A stretch of 64,000 bases of DNA from an uncultured Verrucomicrobiales bacterium (GCA_937944055.1 CALDZJ010000042.1:1-64000), one strand, 5' to 3'. Numbered from the stretch's first letter, positions 36,804 to 44,259 are shown. Translations and numbers: made by a program. Notes: generated by a model from the letters alone, not told the origin.

Positions 36804-36838
36804 GGTGAATAGTGAGTAGTGAGTGGTGAGTGGTGAGT
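36804..36838. repeat. Five 7-bp tandem repeats
   Basis: Units of RGTGAGT (the first is GGTGAAT) run without interruption. Non-coding, slippage-prone microsatellite. Confidence 0.8.
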
Positions 36839-36987
36839 GAGGTTGTGGGGCTTGGGTTGAGAAGTGGCCAGGACGGCCACGCCACTTTTGGGGGCATGAT
36901 CGTTTTGGGGAATGAGGAGGAGGATTTTTGGGCACAGATTTTAACGGATGGAGAGAGGATTTCACAGATTTGGGAGGTTGAGGGGGA

Positions 36988-37013
36988 CCGAAAGCTGGAG
37001 CTTTCGGCTACGG
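36988..37013 (-). repeat. REP-like hairpin, copy 1, GTAG-headed
   Basis: On the minus strand it reads CCCGTAGCCGAAAGCT, a 2-base centre, then AGCTTTCGG: a 9-bp perfect stem preceded by GTAG. GGGGGAC precedes it on the plus strand. It begins at the rtcB stop codon. Confidence 0.75.
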
Positions 37014-37014
37014 G

Positions 37015-38532
37015 CTATGGGTTGATGTTGCCGAGGTCTCGTTTGATGCGACGGCGTTCTTTGCGGTGGGCGCGTTGGCGGATTTGTTTTGGGGTGAGGG
37101 GTTCTTCTTCGTCTTCGCTGCGGCGTTTTTTGCCGCCGGCCATGATGCAGCCTAGGGGTTTGATTTCGGCGACGATGGTGGCGAGGTCGTGTTCTTTGAT
37201 CTGGGCTTTGATGGTTTCGGGATCTTTATAGGCGATGGGGGTTTCGCTGAGGTCGGGTTTGCCGTTGAACCAGCGAACGTCGATGTCCTTGGTGTGATGC
37301 TCGATGAGGTGGCGGCGGTGATCGGCTCCGCGATGTTGTTTCATGAGGGCGGTGCGTGAGAGGTTTCGTCCAGCACCGTGAGGGGCGAAGGAGTGGAATT
37401 TTTGATTATCGTTTCCGAGGACGAGGAGGATGGGCTGGGCCATATTGAGGGGGATGAGGCCGAGGAGGGGGCGGCCTTGGTCATCTTTCCAAGCGGGGGT
37501 GGCTCCTTTGCCGTGGAGGTAGGTGCTGCCGCGCTTCCAGATGAAGTTGTGCTCGTTGCCAATGGTTTCGATGGCTTCGGCGCCGATGTTTTTGAGGAAG
37601 CGGGTGTGGATGGCTTGGTGGTTGGCGCGGGTCCAGCGGGCGACGTATTGAAGGGCTTCCCAGTAGGCTTGGCCATCGGGTGAGGTGGCATCGAGCCAGG
37701 CCGCTTCGGGTGGGATGCGGTCTGCGAGCTTGGCGGTGTGTTTGATGGCGGCATCGAGCCCGCGTTTGTAGAGGTGGGAGCCGAGGCTGCGCGAGCCGTG
37801 ATGGGTGATGAGGGCGCGGAGGGTGCCGCGGAAGTTTTTGAAATGAGGATGGCCGGCGGAGTGGAGTTGGGTGGCGAGCTCGTCGGTGATTTCGATTTCG
37901 CCGAGGAAGGCGAAGTGGTTTCCGTCTCCTTGGTCGGCGAGGTGGATGGTGGCGCGGTCTTTGAGCGATTTTAGGAATTTGTTTTCCCAGATGTCTTCGT
38001 GGAGGACGGGGTGATCTACGAGGTCATCGTGATGTCGCCCGCCGGGGCCGAAGCGGGTGGAGGCGGTGAGGGCATCGAGTTCGGACGCGACGGAAGTACG
38101 AGGTTTATAAAAGGTAGCGAACATGGAGCAGCAGATATCAGCGGAGTGCGCGGCTGGAATGATGGCATTGTCCACCGCGATGACCCCGCCGACGGGGATA
38201 TCGGCAGGGGCGGGTCCGGTGGGACAGGCATCGGGCATGATGCTGCCGCTCTGGATGATGGGGGTGCGGAGGAGTTCGGCCATTTTGGCACGGACTTTGG
38301 TGAGGTTGGCTTTTTCTTCCTTGGTCTCGGCCGAAATGGCTTCGGTGCAGGGGGCGGGCTTCTCACGCATGATGAATTGGGGTGGGGGTGGTCCGAATTC
38401 ACGTTTGAGGAGCTTGAGGATGTATTTTCGATCGACGATGCCACGGGCGTTGAGATCGGCGATTGCGGCGAGCATGTCATCGATTTGCGGTCCGGGGCGG
38501 TAGCCGGTTTTGAGGAGGTCTTTGGCGTTCAT
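37015..38532 (-). CDS. rtcB: RNA-splicing/repair ligase RtcB
   Basis: GTP- and Mn-dependent ligase that joins RNA 2',3'-cyclic phosphate or 3'-phosphate to 5'-OH ends, used in tRNA splicing or repair. The 505-residue product has the family motifs AVDNAIIPAAHSADICCSM, GDGNHF, HHGSRSLG, GNEHNF and FAPHGAGRNLSR; the His of the last is the guanylylated residue. The C-terminal about 35 residues are strongly basic (KKRRSEDEEE...HRKERRRIKRD), longer than in E. coli. Its start overlaps the HNH gene stop by four bases (ATGA), so it is translationally coupled to that nuclease. No RtcA cyclase, archease or RtcR regulator is adjacent. A REP hairpin abuts its 3' end. Confidence 0.94.
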   Translation of the reverse strand: MNAKDLLKTGYRPGPQIDDMLAAIADLNARGIVDRKYILKLLKREFGPPPPQFIMREKPAPCTEAISAETKEEKANLTKVRAKMAELLRTPIIQSGSIMPDACPTGPAPADIPVGGVIAVDNAIIPAAHSADICCSMFATFYKPRTSVASELDALTASTRFGPGGRHHDDLVDHPVLHEDIWENKFLKSLKDRATIHLADQGDGNHFAFLGEIEITDELATQLHSAGHPHFKNFRGTLRALITHHGSRSLGSHLYKRGLDAAIKHTAKLADRIPPEAAWLDATSPDGQAYWEALQYVARWTRANHQAIHTRFLKNIGAEAIETIGNEHNFIWKRGSTYLHGKGATPAWKDDQGRPLLGLIPLNMAQPILLVLGNDNQKFHSFAPHGAGRNLSRTALMKQHRGADHRRHLIEHHTKDIDVRWFNGKPDLSETPIAYKDPETIKAQIKEHDLATIVAEIKPLGCIMAGGKKRRSEDEEEPLTPKQIRQRAHRKERRRIKRDLGNINP

Positions 38533-39113
38533 GAGGCAGGGAGGAAGTGCAGCCAGTCGTTGATCTGGTGCTTGTTTTTGATGAAGTGAGTGAGGGGCAT
38601 TTCGGGTGGCCTGAGGGGCTGCCGAAGAAGCTTGAGTCCAGCTTCGCGCGGGGTGCGGTCGGCTTTCCGGTTGTTGACTTTTTTGTAGGAGAGGACGCAG
38701 TTTTCCCAGGTGGTGGGACCACCGCGTGAGCTTGGGAAGACGTGGTCGATGTTGGCTTCAGAGAGGCTGAGTTTTTTGCCGGTGTATTGGCAGCGGCCGC
38801 CATCACGCTCGAAGAGGCCTGGGAGGCCGAACTTGAGGCGCTTGCGCGGGACGCGATCGAACTTACTGAGGATGACGACGGTAGGGATGCGGATCCGGCC
38901 CTGAGTGGTGCCGATGGAGGCATCTTCTTCTCGGATGGGAAGGCGCTGCCAATCGGGCCAAGAGGTGGGGACCATCCAGTGGGGGCCTTGGATGTCGAGG
39001 CCGGTGGCTTGGTCATTGATCATGGGTCCGAGGACCTCGGCCGGAGTGGTGGGGGTGAGGGCGAGCCAGTTACGGTTGAGGACAAGGACGGTGGTTTTGT
39101 GGAGATGAGACAT
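38529..39113 (-). CDS. HNH endonuclease coupled to RtcB
   Basis: 194 residues. The N-terminal half has VLVLNRNWLALTPTT, the opening of the COG1403-type HNH family, and VPRKRLKFGLPGLFERDG. The HNH core follows: CQYTG at 108-112, catalytic Asp123-His124 in NIDHVFPSSRGG, TTWEN with Asn138, and NNRKADRTPREAGLKLL. In most relatives the core is held by CxxC pairs; here CQYCG has become CQYTG and the second CxxC is replaced by SYKKV, so the zinc site is lost while the catalytic residues remain. The gene lies 50 bases downstream of tRNA-Gln and overlaps rtcB by four bases. A nuclease-ligase pair acting on nucleic acid ends is inferred, not shown. Confidence 0.88.
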   Translation of the reverse strand: MSHLHKTTVLVLNRNWLALTPTTPAEVLGPMINDQATGLDIQGPHWMVPTSWPDWQRLPIREEDASIGTTQGRIRIPTVVILSKFDRVPRKRLKFGLPGLFERDGGRCQYTGKKLSLSEANIDHVFPSSRGGPTTWENCVLSYKKVNNRKADRTPREAGLKLLRQPLRPPEMPLTHFIKNKHQINDWLHFLPAS

Positions 39114-39117
39114 TTTT

Positions 39118-39154
39118 AATGGACGAATGAACGATTGCAGAATGGACGATTGGC
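39118..39154. repeat. Three direct repeats upstream of the HNH gene
   Basis: AATGGACG (39118), AATGAACGATTGCAG (39126) and AATGGACGATTGGC (39141) lie between tRNA-Gln and the HNH start. They could be an operator for the HNH-rtcB pair. Confidence 0.4.
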
Positions 39155-39163
39155 TTGGTTGAG

Positions 39164-39238
39164 TGGTGCCCGGGGAAGGAGTCGAACCTTCGTATTCGGA
39201 TTCAAAGTCCGATGTAATGACCGTTACACGACCCGGGT
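39164..39238 (-). tRNA. tRNA-Gln (anticodon TTG), CCA encoded
   Basis: Full cloverleaf on the minus strand: anticodon stem TCGGA/TCCGA with loop CTTTGAA, so anticodon TTG for CAA; T arm GAAGG-TTCGACT-CCTTC; acceptor CCCGGG/CCCGGG plus a mismatched A1/C72 first pair, discriminator A and encoded CCA. A weak or open 1-72 pair is normal for glutamine tRNA. Follows tRNA-His by 8 bases. Confidence 0.9.
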
Positions 39239-39246
39239 TTAGAGTT

Positions 39247-39323
39247 TGGGAGGACCAGTGGGGTTCGAACCCACTCCGCGGCGATCACAATGCCGAATGC
39301 TGACCAGTTACACTATGGCCCCC
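39247..39323 (-). tRNA. tRNA-His (anticodon GTG), CCA encoded
   Basis: Minus strand. Anticodon loop TTGTGAT gives GTG. The extra 5' G (G-1) pairs with C73, the histidine identity pair; acceptor GGGGCCA/TGGTCCT, T arm GTGGG-TTCGAAC-CCCAC, encoded CCA. The last anticodon-stem pair is A31/C39, a mismatch. First of a two-tRNA unit. Confidence 0.92.
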
Positions 39324-39480
39324 GTCTAAGAATCTGAATTTTTGTGTGAAAAGGGGGACTGAAAGCGGGAGCTTTCGGCTGCCTTCGATCAATCATTTTG
39401 AGATCTGGGTGTTCTCTTGGGTGAATCAAATATGTGAGTTTTGATTGATGGAAAAATTCAGGTTCTTGGATTTTTTTAAT
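39324..39480. other. Upstream region of the tRNA pair
   Basis: AT-rich stretch between the small non-stop ORF and tRNA-His. It contains REP-like copy 2 at 39359-39381 and a TTGATT hexamer (minus strand, about 39420) but no convincing -10 box. No gene seen. Confidence 0.4.
39359..39381 (-). repeat. REP-like hairpin, copy 2 (variant head GCAG)
   Basis: Plus-strand CTGAAAGC-GGGA-GCTTTCGG followed by CTGC, preceded by GGGGGA; same unit as copy 1 with the head GCAG in place of GTAG. It lies 36 bases upstream of tRNA-His. Confidence 0.7.
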
Positions 39481-39645
39481 TTAGATTTTTGTCATGGATT
39501 TTGGATTTGGTTTTTTGAGTGGTTTTGTGGGGGCACAAAAAAGCCCTGCACCGGGAGGAGGAGCAGGGCGGCTGTGATTGGTAAGTTTTCTTACGGTGGG
39601 CCTAGAACCTGCGATGAACGAGTGGGAACAATGAATGCATTCCAT
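39481..39645 (-). CDS. Small ORF with perfect Shine-Dalgarno and internal terminator
   Basis: AGGAGG (minus strand, 39654-39659) lies 8 bases before the ATG at 39643-39645, in a window where strong Shine-Dalgarno sequences are rare. The frame encodes MECIHCSHSFIAGSRPTVRK and continues 54 codons to a stop at 39481. An intrinsic terminator (39537-39569) falls inside the frame at about codons 26-36, so the terminated transcript has no stop codon and would yield about 36 residues. Either a leader peptide or a small gene regulated as a non-stop mRNA, like arfA. No homologue recognised. Confidence 0.45.
   Translation of the reverse strand: MECIHCSHSFIAGSRPTVRKLTNHSRPAPPPGAGLFCAPTKPLKKPNPKSMTKI
39537..39569 (-). 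terminator. Strong intrinsic terminator inside the small ORF
   Basis: On the minus strand GCCCTGC and GCAGGGC form a 7-bp G/C stem with a 13-base loop and are followed by six T. A smaller hairpin GTAAG-AAAA-CTTAC lies 12 bases upstream (39581-39594). Confidence 0.85.
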
Positions 39646-39792
39646 ACGCGCAACCTCCTGTCTCGAGAGCAATGCTCTGAGCGCTTGGTTTTATGGAGAT
39701 GATCTGTTGGTTCATTGGTTTGGTTTTAGGTGGGGGAGAAGTTGCGTAAGTTTTTGAATGCTGTCAATAAATTTGATAGATATTTTTTTGGA

Positions 39793-40248
39793 TTAGTGTT
39801 CACCCCGAGCTTCGCGTTCCATTTGGCAATGGTGATAGCCTTCGGTGAGGCATTGGTAGAGGTAGCGGCGGAGGAAGGAGAAGAGGGAGCCGGCTTCTTG
39901 GTATTGGCGAGTGTGGATGAGCTCGTGCTGAATGATGGCTTCTTCGTCCGAGAGGTCGGGGGCGAGGTAGATGCCGTGACGGATGGAGAGGCCGGCGAGG
40001 TGGAGGCAGGGGAGGCGGCGTGAGTCGAGCCAGCGGCGGAGGAACATGGGAGCGGGAAGGGGGAGGGGATGGGTTTGGAGGGTGCGGATTTTTTCGGGGT
40101 TTTGGATGCCTTGTTTGGCGGCCCAAGTGAGGAGGTCTTTTTGAAGGGGGGAGCCTTCGTGGAGGAGTTTGCGTTCTTGCCAGGCGAGCCAGGGGGTGGC
40201 GAGGGAGGCACCGAGAAGGGAGAGGAGGTGTGCGAAAATGCGGGGCAT
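39793..40248 (-). CDS. HExxH-motif putative zinc peptidase
   Basis: 151 residues. HELIH at 108-112 continues as HTRQYQEAGSLFSFLRRYL, and a later Glu in MEREARG could be the third metal ligand. This arrangement (LSDEEAIIQHELIHTRQY...EREA) is seen in short uncharacterised bacterial proteins of gluzincin type. The first 20 residues (MPRIFAHLLSLLGASLATPW) may be a signal peptide or membrane anchor. It lies 12 bases downstream of pabB and so is probably co-transcribed. The substrate is unknown. Confidence 0.7.
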   Translation of the reverse strand: MPRIFAHLLSLLGASLATPWLAWQERKLLHEGSPLQKDLLTWAAKQGIQNPEKIRTLQTHPLPLPAPMFLRRWLDSRRLPCLHLAGLSIRHGIYLAPDLSDEEAIIQHELIHTRQYQEAGSLFSFLRRYLYQCLTEGYHHCQMEREARGEH

Positions 40249-40260
40249 TTTTTCCTCTTT

Positions 40261-41502
40261 TTAGCCGAGGGCGAGTCTTACGCCGCGGGCTTTGTGCTCG
40301 GTTTCTTCGAACTCGGCGGTGGGGTCAGAGTCGGCGACGATGCCGGCGCCGACGTGGTAGTCGAGGTGGCCGTTTTCGTGGATGAGGGTGCGGATGGCGA
40401 TGTTGAATTGGGATTCGCCATTGAAGCCGAGGTAGCCGATGGCTCCGGTGTAGAGGCCACGGGGGGCGGGCTCGAGTTCGGCGATGATCTCGGTGGCGCG
40501 TTTTTTAGGAGCGCCGGTGATGGAGCCGCCGGGGAAGCAGGCGGCGAGGGCGGAGAGGGGGGATTGATCGGGAGCGAGGGTGCCGCGAATGGTGGAGGCG
40601 AGGTGGTGGACGTGTTGGAGTTTTTCGAGCTGAAGCATGTCGGTGACTTGGACGGAGCCGAAGTCGCAGACTTGGCCGAGGTCGTTACGGAGGAGGTCGG
40701 TGATCATGATGAGCTCGGCGCGTTCTTTTTCGGAGCGTTGGAGGTCGAAGGCGGACTTTGAGTCGAGCTCGGGATCGGCGAAGCGGGGGCGGGTGCCTTT
40801 GATGGGACGGGTTTCGATTTCGCGTCCGGAGAAGCGGAGAAAGGTCTCGGGCGAGGAGGAGAGGATTTCGCGATCGGCGAGATTAAGGTAGGAGGCGGTG
40901 GGGGCGGGAGATGAGGTACGAAGTTTTTCGTACAGGTGAAGGAGGCCATGGGGCGCGTGGCATTGTGAGCGGAGGCGGCGGGAGAGGTTGACTTGGTAGA
41001 TGTCTCCGGCGGCGATGTATTCTTTGATGTCGCGGACAGCTTGGATGAACTGGTCACGCGGGAGGGAGTCTTGCCAAGGGCCGAGGGTGAAGTGGGCGGG
41101 AGGTGGGCTGGATTTGAGTTGTGAGGAGAGGGTGCCGGTTTCCCACCATTCGCCGCTTTGGTGGTGGTAGATGAGGAGTTCTGGGTAGAGGCCGAAGGTG
41201 TAGGAGCCTTGGTAGTCAATGGAGCCACAGGCTGCGCCGGTGGGGAATCCGTAGTCTGGGCTGTGGGTTTGCTCGTGCTGGGCGAGGGCTTGGCGAAGGG
41301 AGTGGGGCTTTGAGAGGTGGCCGCTAAGGATGCGGGTGGGTTTGGCGCCGATGATGCTGATGGGTGGGGTGTGTTTGGTGGGGAGGTTGCCGACGGTGTC
41401 GAAGAAGATGAGGCCGGGGAGGTGGGAGAGTTGGCGGGCGACCTCGTGAGGCTCAGCCGTGAGGGCGGCGGGCCTGGGGGTGAGGCTGGGGGTGGTTTCC
41501 AT
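40261..41502 (-). CDS. pabB: Aminodeoxychorismate synthase component I
   Basis: First step of p-aminobenzoate synthesis for folate. The 413-residue form starts at the ATG 41500-41502. The chorismate-binding domain is complete: RPIKGTRPRFADPELD, LIMITDLLRNDLGQVC, VHHLASTIRGTL, CFPGGSITGAPKKRATEIIAEL and GAIGYLGFNGESQFNIAIRTL. PIKGT with the catalytic Lys argues for PabB rather than TrpE. A separate PabA amidotransferase is not in the window. A 34-base relic of this gene lies near 36610. An in-frame start 33 bases upstream is possible. Confidence 0.92.
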   Translation of the reverse strand: METTPSLTPRPAALTAEPHEVARQLSHLPGLIFFDTVGNLPTKHTPPISIIGAKPTRILSGHLSKPHSLRQALAQHEQTHSPDYGFPTGAACGSIDYQGSYTFGLYPELLIYHHQSGEWWETGTLSSQLKSSPPPAHFTLGPWQDSLPRDQFIQAVRDIKEYIAAGDIYQVNLSRRLRSQCHAPHGLLHLYEKLRTSSPAPTASYLNLADREILSSSPETFLRFSGREIETRPIKGTRPRFADPELDSKSAFDLQRSEKERAELIMITDLLRNDLGQVCDFGSVQVTDMLQLEKLQHVHHLASTIRGTLAPDQSPLSALAACFPGGSITGAPKKRATEIIAELEPAPRGLYTGAIGYLGFNGESQFNIAIRTLIHENGHLDYHVGAGIVADSDPTAEFEETEHKARGVRLALG

Positions 41503-41568
41503 GGCGGGTGGAGTGTGGTTTAGGCCCGTTGACAAGGGGTTGAACCAGTGTTTAGACTGGCTGCCCTG

Positions 41569-42720
41569 ATGAACAATTCACCGTTGTCTCGCAAGCCCAA
41601 TTTGGGGGTGTTCTATGTGTCGTGCTGGGTTTTGGGCTTGGTGGCTTTTGTGCAGTTGATGACGGTCGGGGTGGCGATGGCCTTTCGGAGTCAGCGGGTG
41701 CCGGAGGCTGAGGCGCGGGTGGTGAAGGAGTTTGTGGTGGTGCCGAGGGTGGAGCGTGCGGGGGTGGCGGTGGATGTGCCAAAGCGGGCGAGCCGTGTGA
41801 GGCCTGCGCCGGTGATGATGGCTGATGATGAGGATTTGGTACCGGATCTTTTATCGGTGGCGCAGGTGGATGATGATGAGGTTTTAAATGAGGCGCCGCC
41901 GGTCCTAGATCCGGTGGTGGAGCAGTTGTTAAAGGATGCGCGGGATGCGCGGATTCAGCGGGATTTGAATCTGGCGCATACGAAGTTAATGGAGGCGCGC
42001 TTGGCGGCGCCGGAGGATCCTAATGTGTTATATGGACTGGGGGCGAACTACGAGGCTTTGGGGGTGTTTGATAAGGCGACGGCGTTTTATTTAGAGGTTT
42101 ATCAAGCGGGGCCTTTGGGGGCGGGTTCTCTTTATGAGAAGGCGGGGATTAAGTTGGCGCAGGGTTTGGTGCCTGAGGTGAAGGATTTGGCGATTTTAGG
42201 GTATGGGAGGATGACGACGCCAACGCGGGTGGAGGGAGGTGAGAGGCGGACGTTGATTCTGCCGGTGGAGGTCTCGCGGAGTAAGGATTTTGACCCGATG
42301 TTGTTTAAGCCGCGGGTGAGATTTTATGAGGAGGTGGATGGGAATGTGGTGCAGGCGGATATTGCGCCGGGTGATGCGGGGAGTGAGTGGGTGACGGGTG
42401 CGGCGGATTGGAAAGATGGGGAGGAGATGGCGGAGGTGTGGTATTTTGTGCCGGATCAGGATTCGGCGACGGGTTTGCTTTTTGGAGAGCGGGAGTTCTA
42501 TGGTTTTGTGGCAGAGCTTTATTATGATGGGCGCTTGGTGGATCTGAAGGCGCAACCGCGCACTTTGTTAAAAGAGGGGGGTGGCGAGTCGACGATCGAG
42601 GCTCTGCAGCGGGAGTTTGATGAGCTGGATGGTTTGACTTTGGAGGATTTGACGGCGGGGGATTCTTTATTACCAAAAAATGATCCACCGAAACCGCAGT
42701 TGCGGAATGAGGCTGAGTAG
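41569..42720 (+). CDS. Membrane-anchored TPR protein
   Basis: 383 residues from the ATG at 41569 (MNNSPLSRKPNLGVFYV). One membrane segment (about 15-40: YVSCWVLGLVAFVQLMTVGVAMAF) is followed by a proline/acidic linker and two TPR-like repeats around residues 120-200 (NLAHTKLMEARLAAPEDPNVLYGLGANYEALGVFDKA). The last 180 residues are a beta-rich domain with no family I can name. It precedes the pseudokinase-FGE gene by 30 bases on the same strand and may act with it. Function unknown. Confidence 0.7.
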   Translation: MNNSPLSRKPNLGVFYVSCWVLGLVAFVQLMTVGVAMAFRSQRVPEAEARVVKEFVVVPRVERAGVAVDVPKRASRVRPAPVMMADDEDLVPDLLSVAQVDDDEVLNEAPPVLDPVVEQLLKDARDARIQRDLNLAHTKLMEARLAAPEDPNVLYGLGANYEALGVFDKATAFYLEVYQAGPLGAGSLYEKAGIKLAQGLVPEVKDLAILGYGRMTTPTRVEGGERRTLILPVEVSRSKDFDPMLFKPRVRFYEEVDGNVVQADIAPGDAGSEWVTGAADWKDGEEMAEVWYFVPDQDSATGLLFGEREFYGFVAELYYDGRLVDLKAQPRTLLKEGGGESTIEALQREFDELDGLTLEDLTAGDSLLPKNDPPKPQLRNEAE

Positions 42721-42750
42721 AGTATCTCACGGGGCATCGATTTAGAGAAG

Positions 42751-44259
42751 ATGTCAGGAGGGAGACGTGGGGAAGGAGACGTGGTGGGGGATTATCGTCT
42801 GGTGCGGATGTCGAGTGAGGGGCAGTTGACACGGACTTGGGAGGCGGAGCAGATCTCGATGCAGCGGGGGGTGATGCTGGAGATGCTGAAGAGTCTTGCG
42901 AGGCAGGATGAGGAGGTGGTGGCGGCTTTTTTAGCAGATGTGAAGGCGAAGGCTCTGCTTGGGCACCCAGGAATCGGCGCGGTTTATGAGGCGGTGAGTG
43001 ATGATGAGGTGACTTTCTTTGCGCGGGAGCGGATGGAGGGAGCGAGCTTGGAGGCGCTTTATGAGGCAGGGGAAAAGCTGTCCCCGTTGGAGGTGGTGAA
43101 ACTTTTAAAGCAGATTTCTGAGTCGATGCGCTATTTGGAAAGCGAGGCGATGGCGACGGTTGATTATGCTTTGCACCATTTTGTCATTGGGAGCACGCAG
43201 GAGCTGCGCTTGATGAATCTGGCAGTGGATGGGGAGCGGGACGAGCAGGTGGATACGCGAGCGAAGCAGCTGTTGGGGGCGGTTTTCGATGAGATGATGA
43301 CGGCGGGATTGCCGGGTGCGACGCGGGTGGGCTCGCTTTGTGGATTCATGGCAGATCTGGATCGCCCAGAGCCTTTGACTTGGGAGCAGATTGGGAGCCT
43401 TTCCGAGCAGGTGCGGCAACAGTTGGAGGGGAGCGGTCCGGTTGAGGGCACTTCTGCTCCAAAAGCGCCCTATGTTGCGCTTCCCCAAGCTTCTAAAATC
43501 CCTCCTGCTTTCTGGGCCCTCTTGGGAGGGCTTGGCCTGATTGCGGCTGTGGTGGCGCTACTGGTGCTATCGCGTGGTGATCAAAAGCCGCTGCCTGTGA
43601 AGGCGGATGAGCTTGATGCGGTGCTTCCTCTCGTGGAGATTCCTGAGGGCGAGTATCTCATTGGTAATGAGAAGACTGTGCTTATTAGCGAGGGCTTTGC
43701 AATGGGCCGAAGCGAGGTGACTTTGGCCCAATATCATGCTTTTTTGGAGTTCCCGGATCATCGTAAGTTTCAACACCCAGAGCAGCCGCCCTCAAAAAAA
43801 GATCATCTTCCGGATTCTTGGAAAGCGATTTGGTCGGCAGCCGTGAAGGGTCAGCAGTGGCAGGGCCGCCCTATGGCGACTGATTGTCCGGTTGTGGGAG
43901 TTGATTGGTGGGATGCCTACGCTTATGCGAAGTGGAGTGGCGGGCGCTTACCTACTCTCGAAGAATGGATAGCAGCCGCTCACTTTCAGGGAATACCGCA
44001 GGGCGTTAAAGCTTGGGGTCCGGTGGATTTGCCGCAGGATGATGAAACTGGAGCGGGTTTGATCGGGATGGCAGGGAGTGTCCGTGAGTGGACGCGGGAT
44101 CTTGAGGTGGACCCTGATTTCCTTTTGAATCCTAAAAAGCCGCTCGCTGTGGGAGCGTCATTTCTAGAAGCCGAGGGAGGAGTCCAAAGGCGGACATGGT
44201 TTGACAAGCGGAGTATTCGATTTCCGGATCTAGGATTTCGCGTCATTTCGGTGAAATAG
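42751..44259 (+). CDS. Membrane protein: pseudokinase domain plus FGE/SUMF1-type domain
   Basis: 502 residues in three parts. Residues about 13-230 resemble a bacterial Ser/Thr kinase but lack all key residues: the VAIK lysine is Glu44 (VMLEML), the HRD loop reads ALHHF and DFG reads NLA, so it is predicted inactive. One membrane segment follows (about 257-280). Residues about 295-502 are a formylglycine-generating-enzyme-like domain: VEIPEGEYLIG, EVTLAQYHAFLEF, PVVGVDWWDAYAYAKWSGGRLPTLEEW, GMAGSVREWTRD and a C-terminal LGFRVISVK. Kinase-FGE pairings are common in Planctomycetes and Verrucomicrobia as possible sensors. It sits directly upstream of the ATP synthase operon but has a separate 157-base gap before it. 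Confidence 0.82.
   Translation: MSGGRRGEGDVVGDYRLVRMSSEGQLTRTWEAEQISMQRGVMLEMLKSLARQDEEVVAAFLADVKAKALLGHPGIGAVYEAVSDDEVTFFARERMEGASLEALYEAGEKLSPLEVVKLLKQISESMRYLESEAMATVDYALHHFVIGSTQELRLMNLAVDGERDEQVDTRAKQLLGAVFDEMMTAGLPGATRVGSLCGFMADLDRPEPLTWEQIGSLSEQVRQQLEGSGPVEGTSAPKAPYVALPQASKIPPAFWALLGGLGLIAAVVALLVLSRGDQKPLPVKADELDAVLPLVEIPEGEYLIGNEKTVLISEGFAMGRSEVTLAQYHAFLEFPDHRKFQHPEQPPSKKDHLPDSWKAIWSAAVKGQQWQGRPMATDCPVVGVDWWDAYAYAKWSGGRLPTLEEWIAAAHFQGIPQGVKAWGPVDLPQDDETGAGLIGMAGSVREWTRDLEVDPDFLLNPKKPLAVGASFLEAEGGVQRRTWFDKRSIRFPDLGFRVISVK

Larger units (their letters stand above)
36518..37014. other. Intergenic debris region without a convincing gene
   Basis: About 500 bases between the DUF3592-like gene and rtcB. 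Contains a pabB-like fragment (36610-36643), heptamer tandem repeats (36804-36838), a GTGGCC..GGCCAC hairpin near 36865-36881, two CACAGATT copies near 36936 and 36963, and a GTAG-headed REP hairpin next to rtcB. The open frames here are low-complexity and are not called. Confidence 0.6.

Noticed and set aside
36781-36846. CRISPR array
   Set aside because: The repeats are contiguous 7-mers without spacers; no cas gene is present anywhere in the window.
36556-36897. 113-codon open frame on the minus strand as a gene
   Set aside because: His/Pro/Leu low-complexity translation of tandem repeats; only 11 residues match anything (the pabB relic).
37999-38589. Long Gly/Glu-rich open frame opposite rtcB
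   Set aside because: It is the antisense shadow of a well-supported gene; the composition is typical of shadows in GC-rich DNA.
38529-39113. HNH gene as a group I intron or mobile homing endonuclease
   Set aside because: It is translationally coupled to rtcB and no intron structure or interrupted gene surrounds it.
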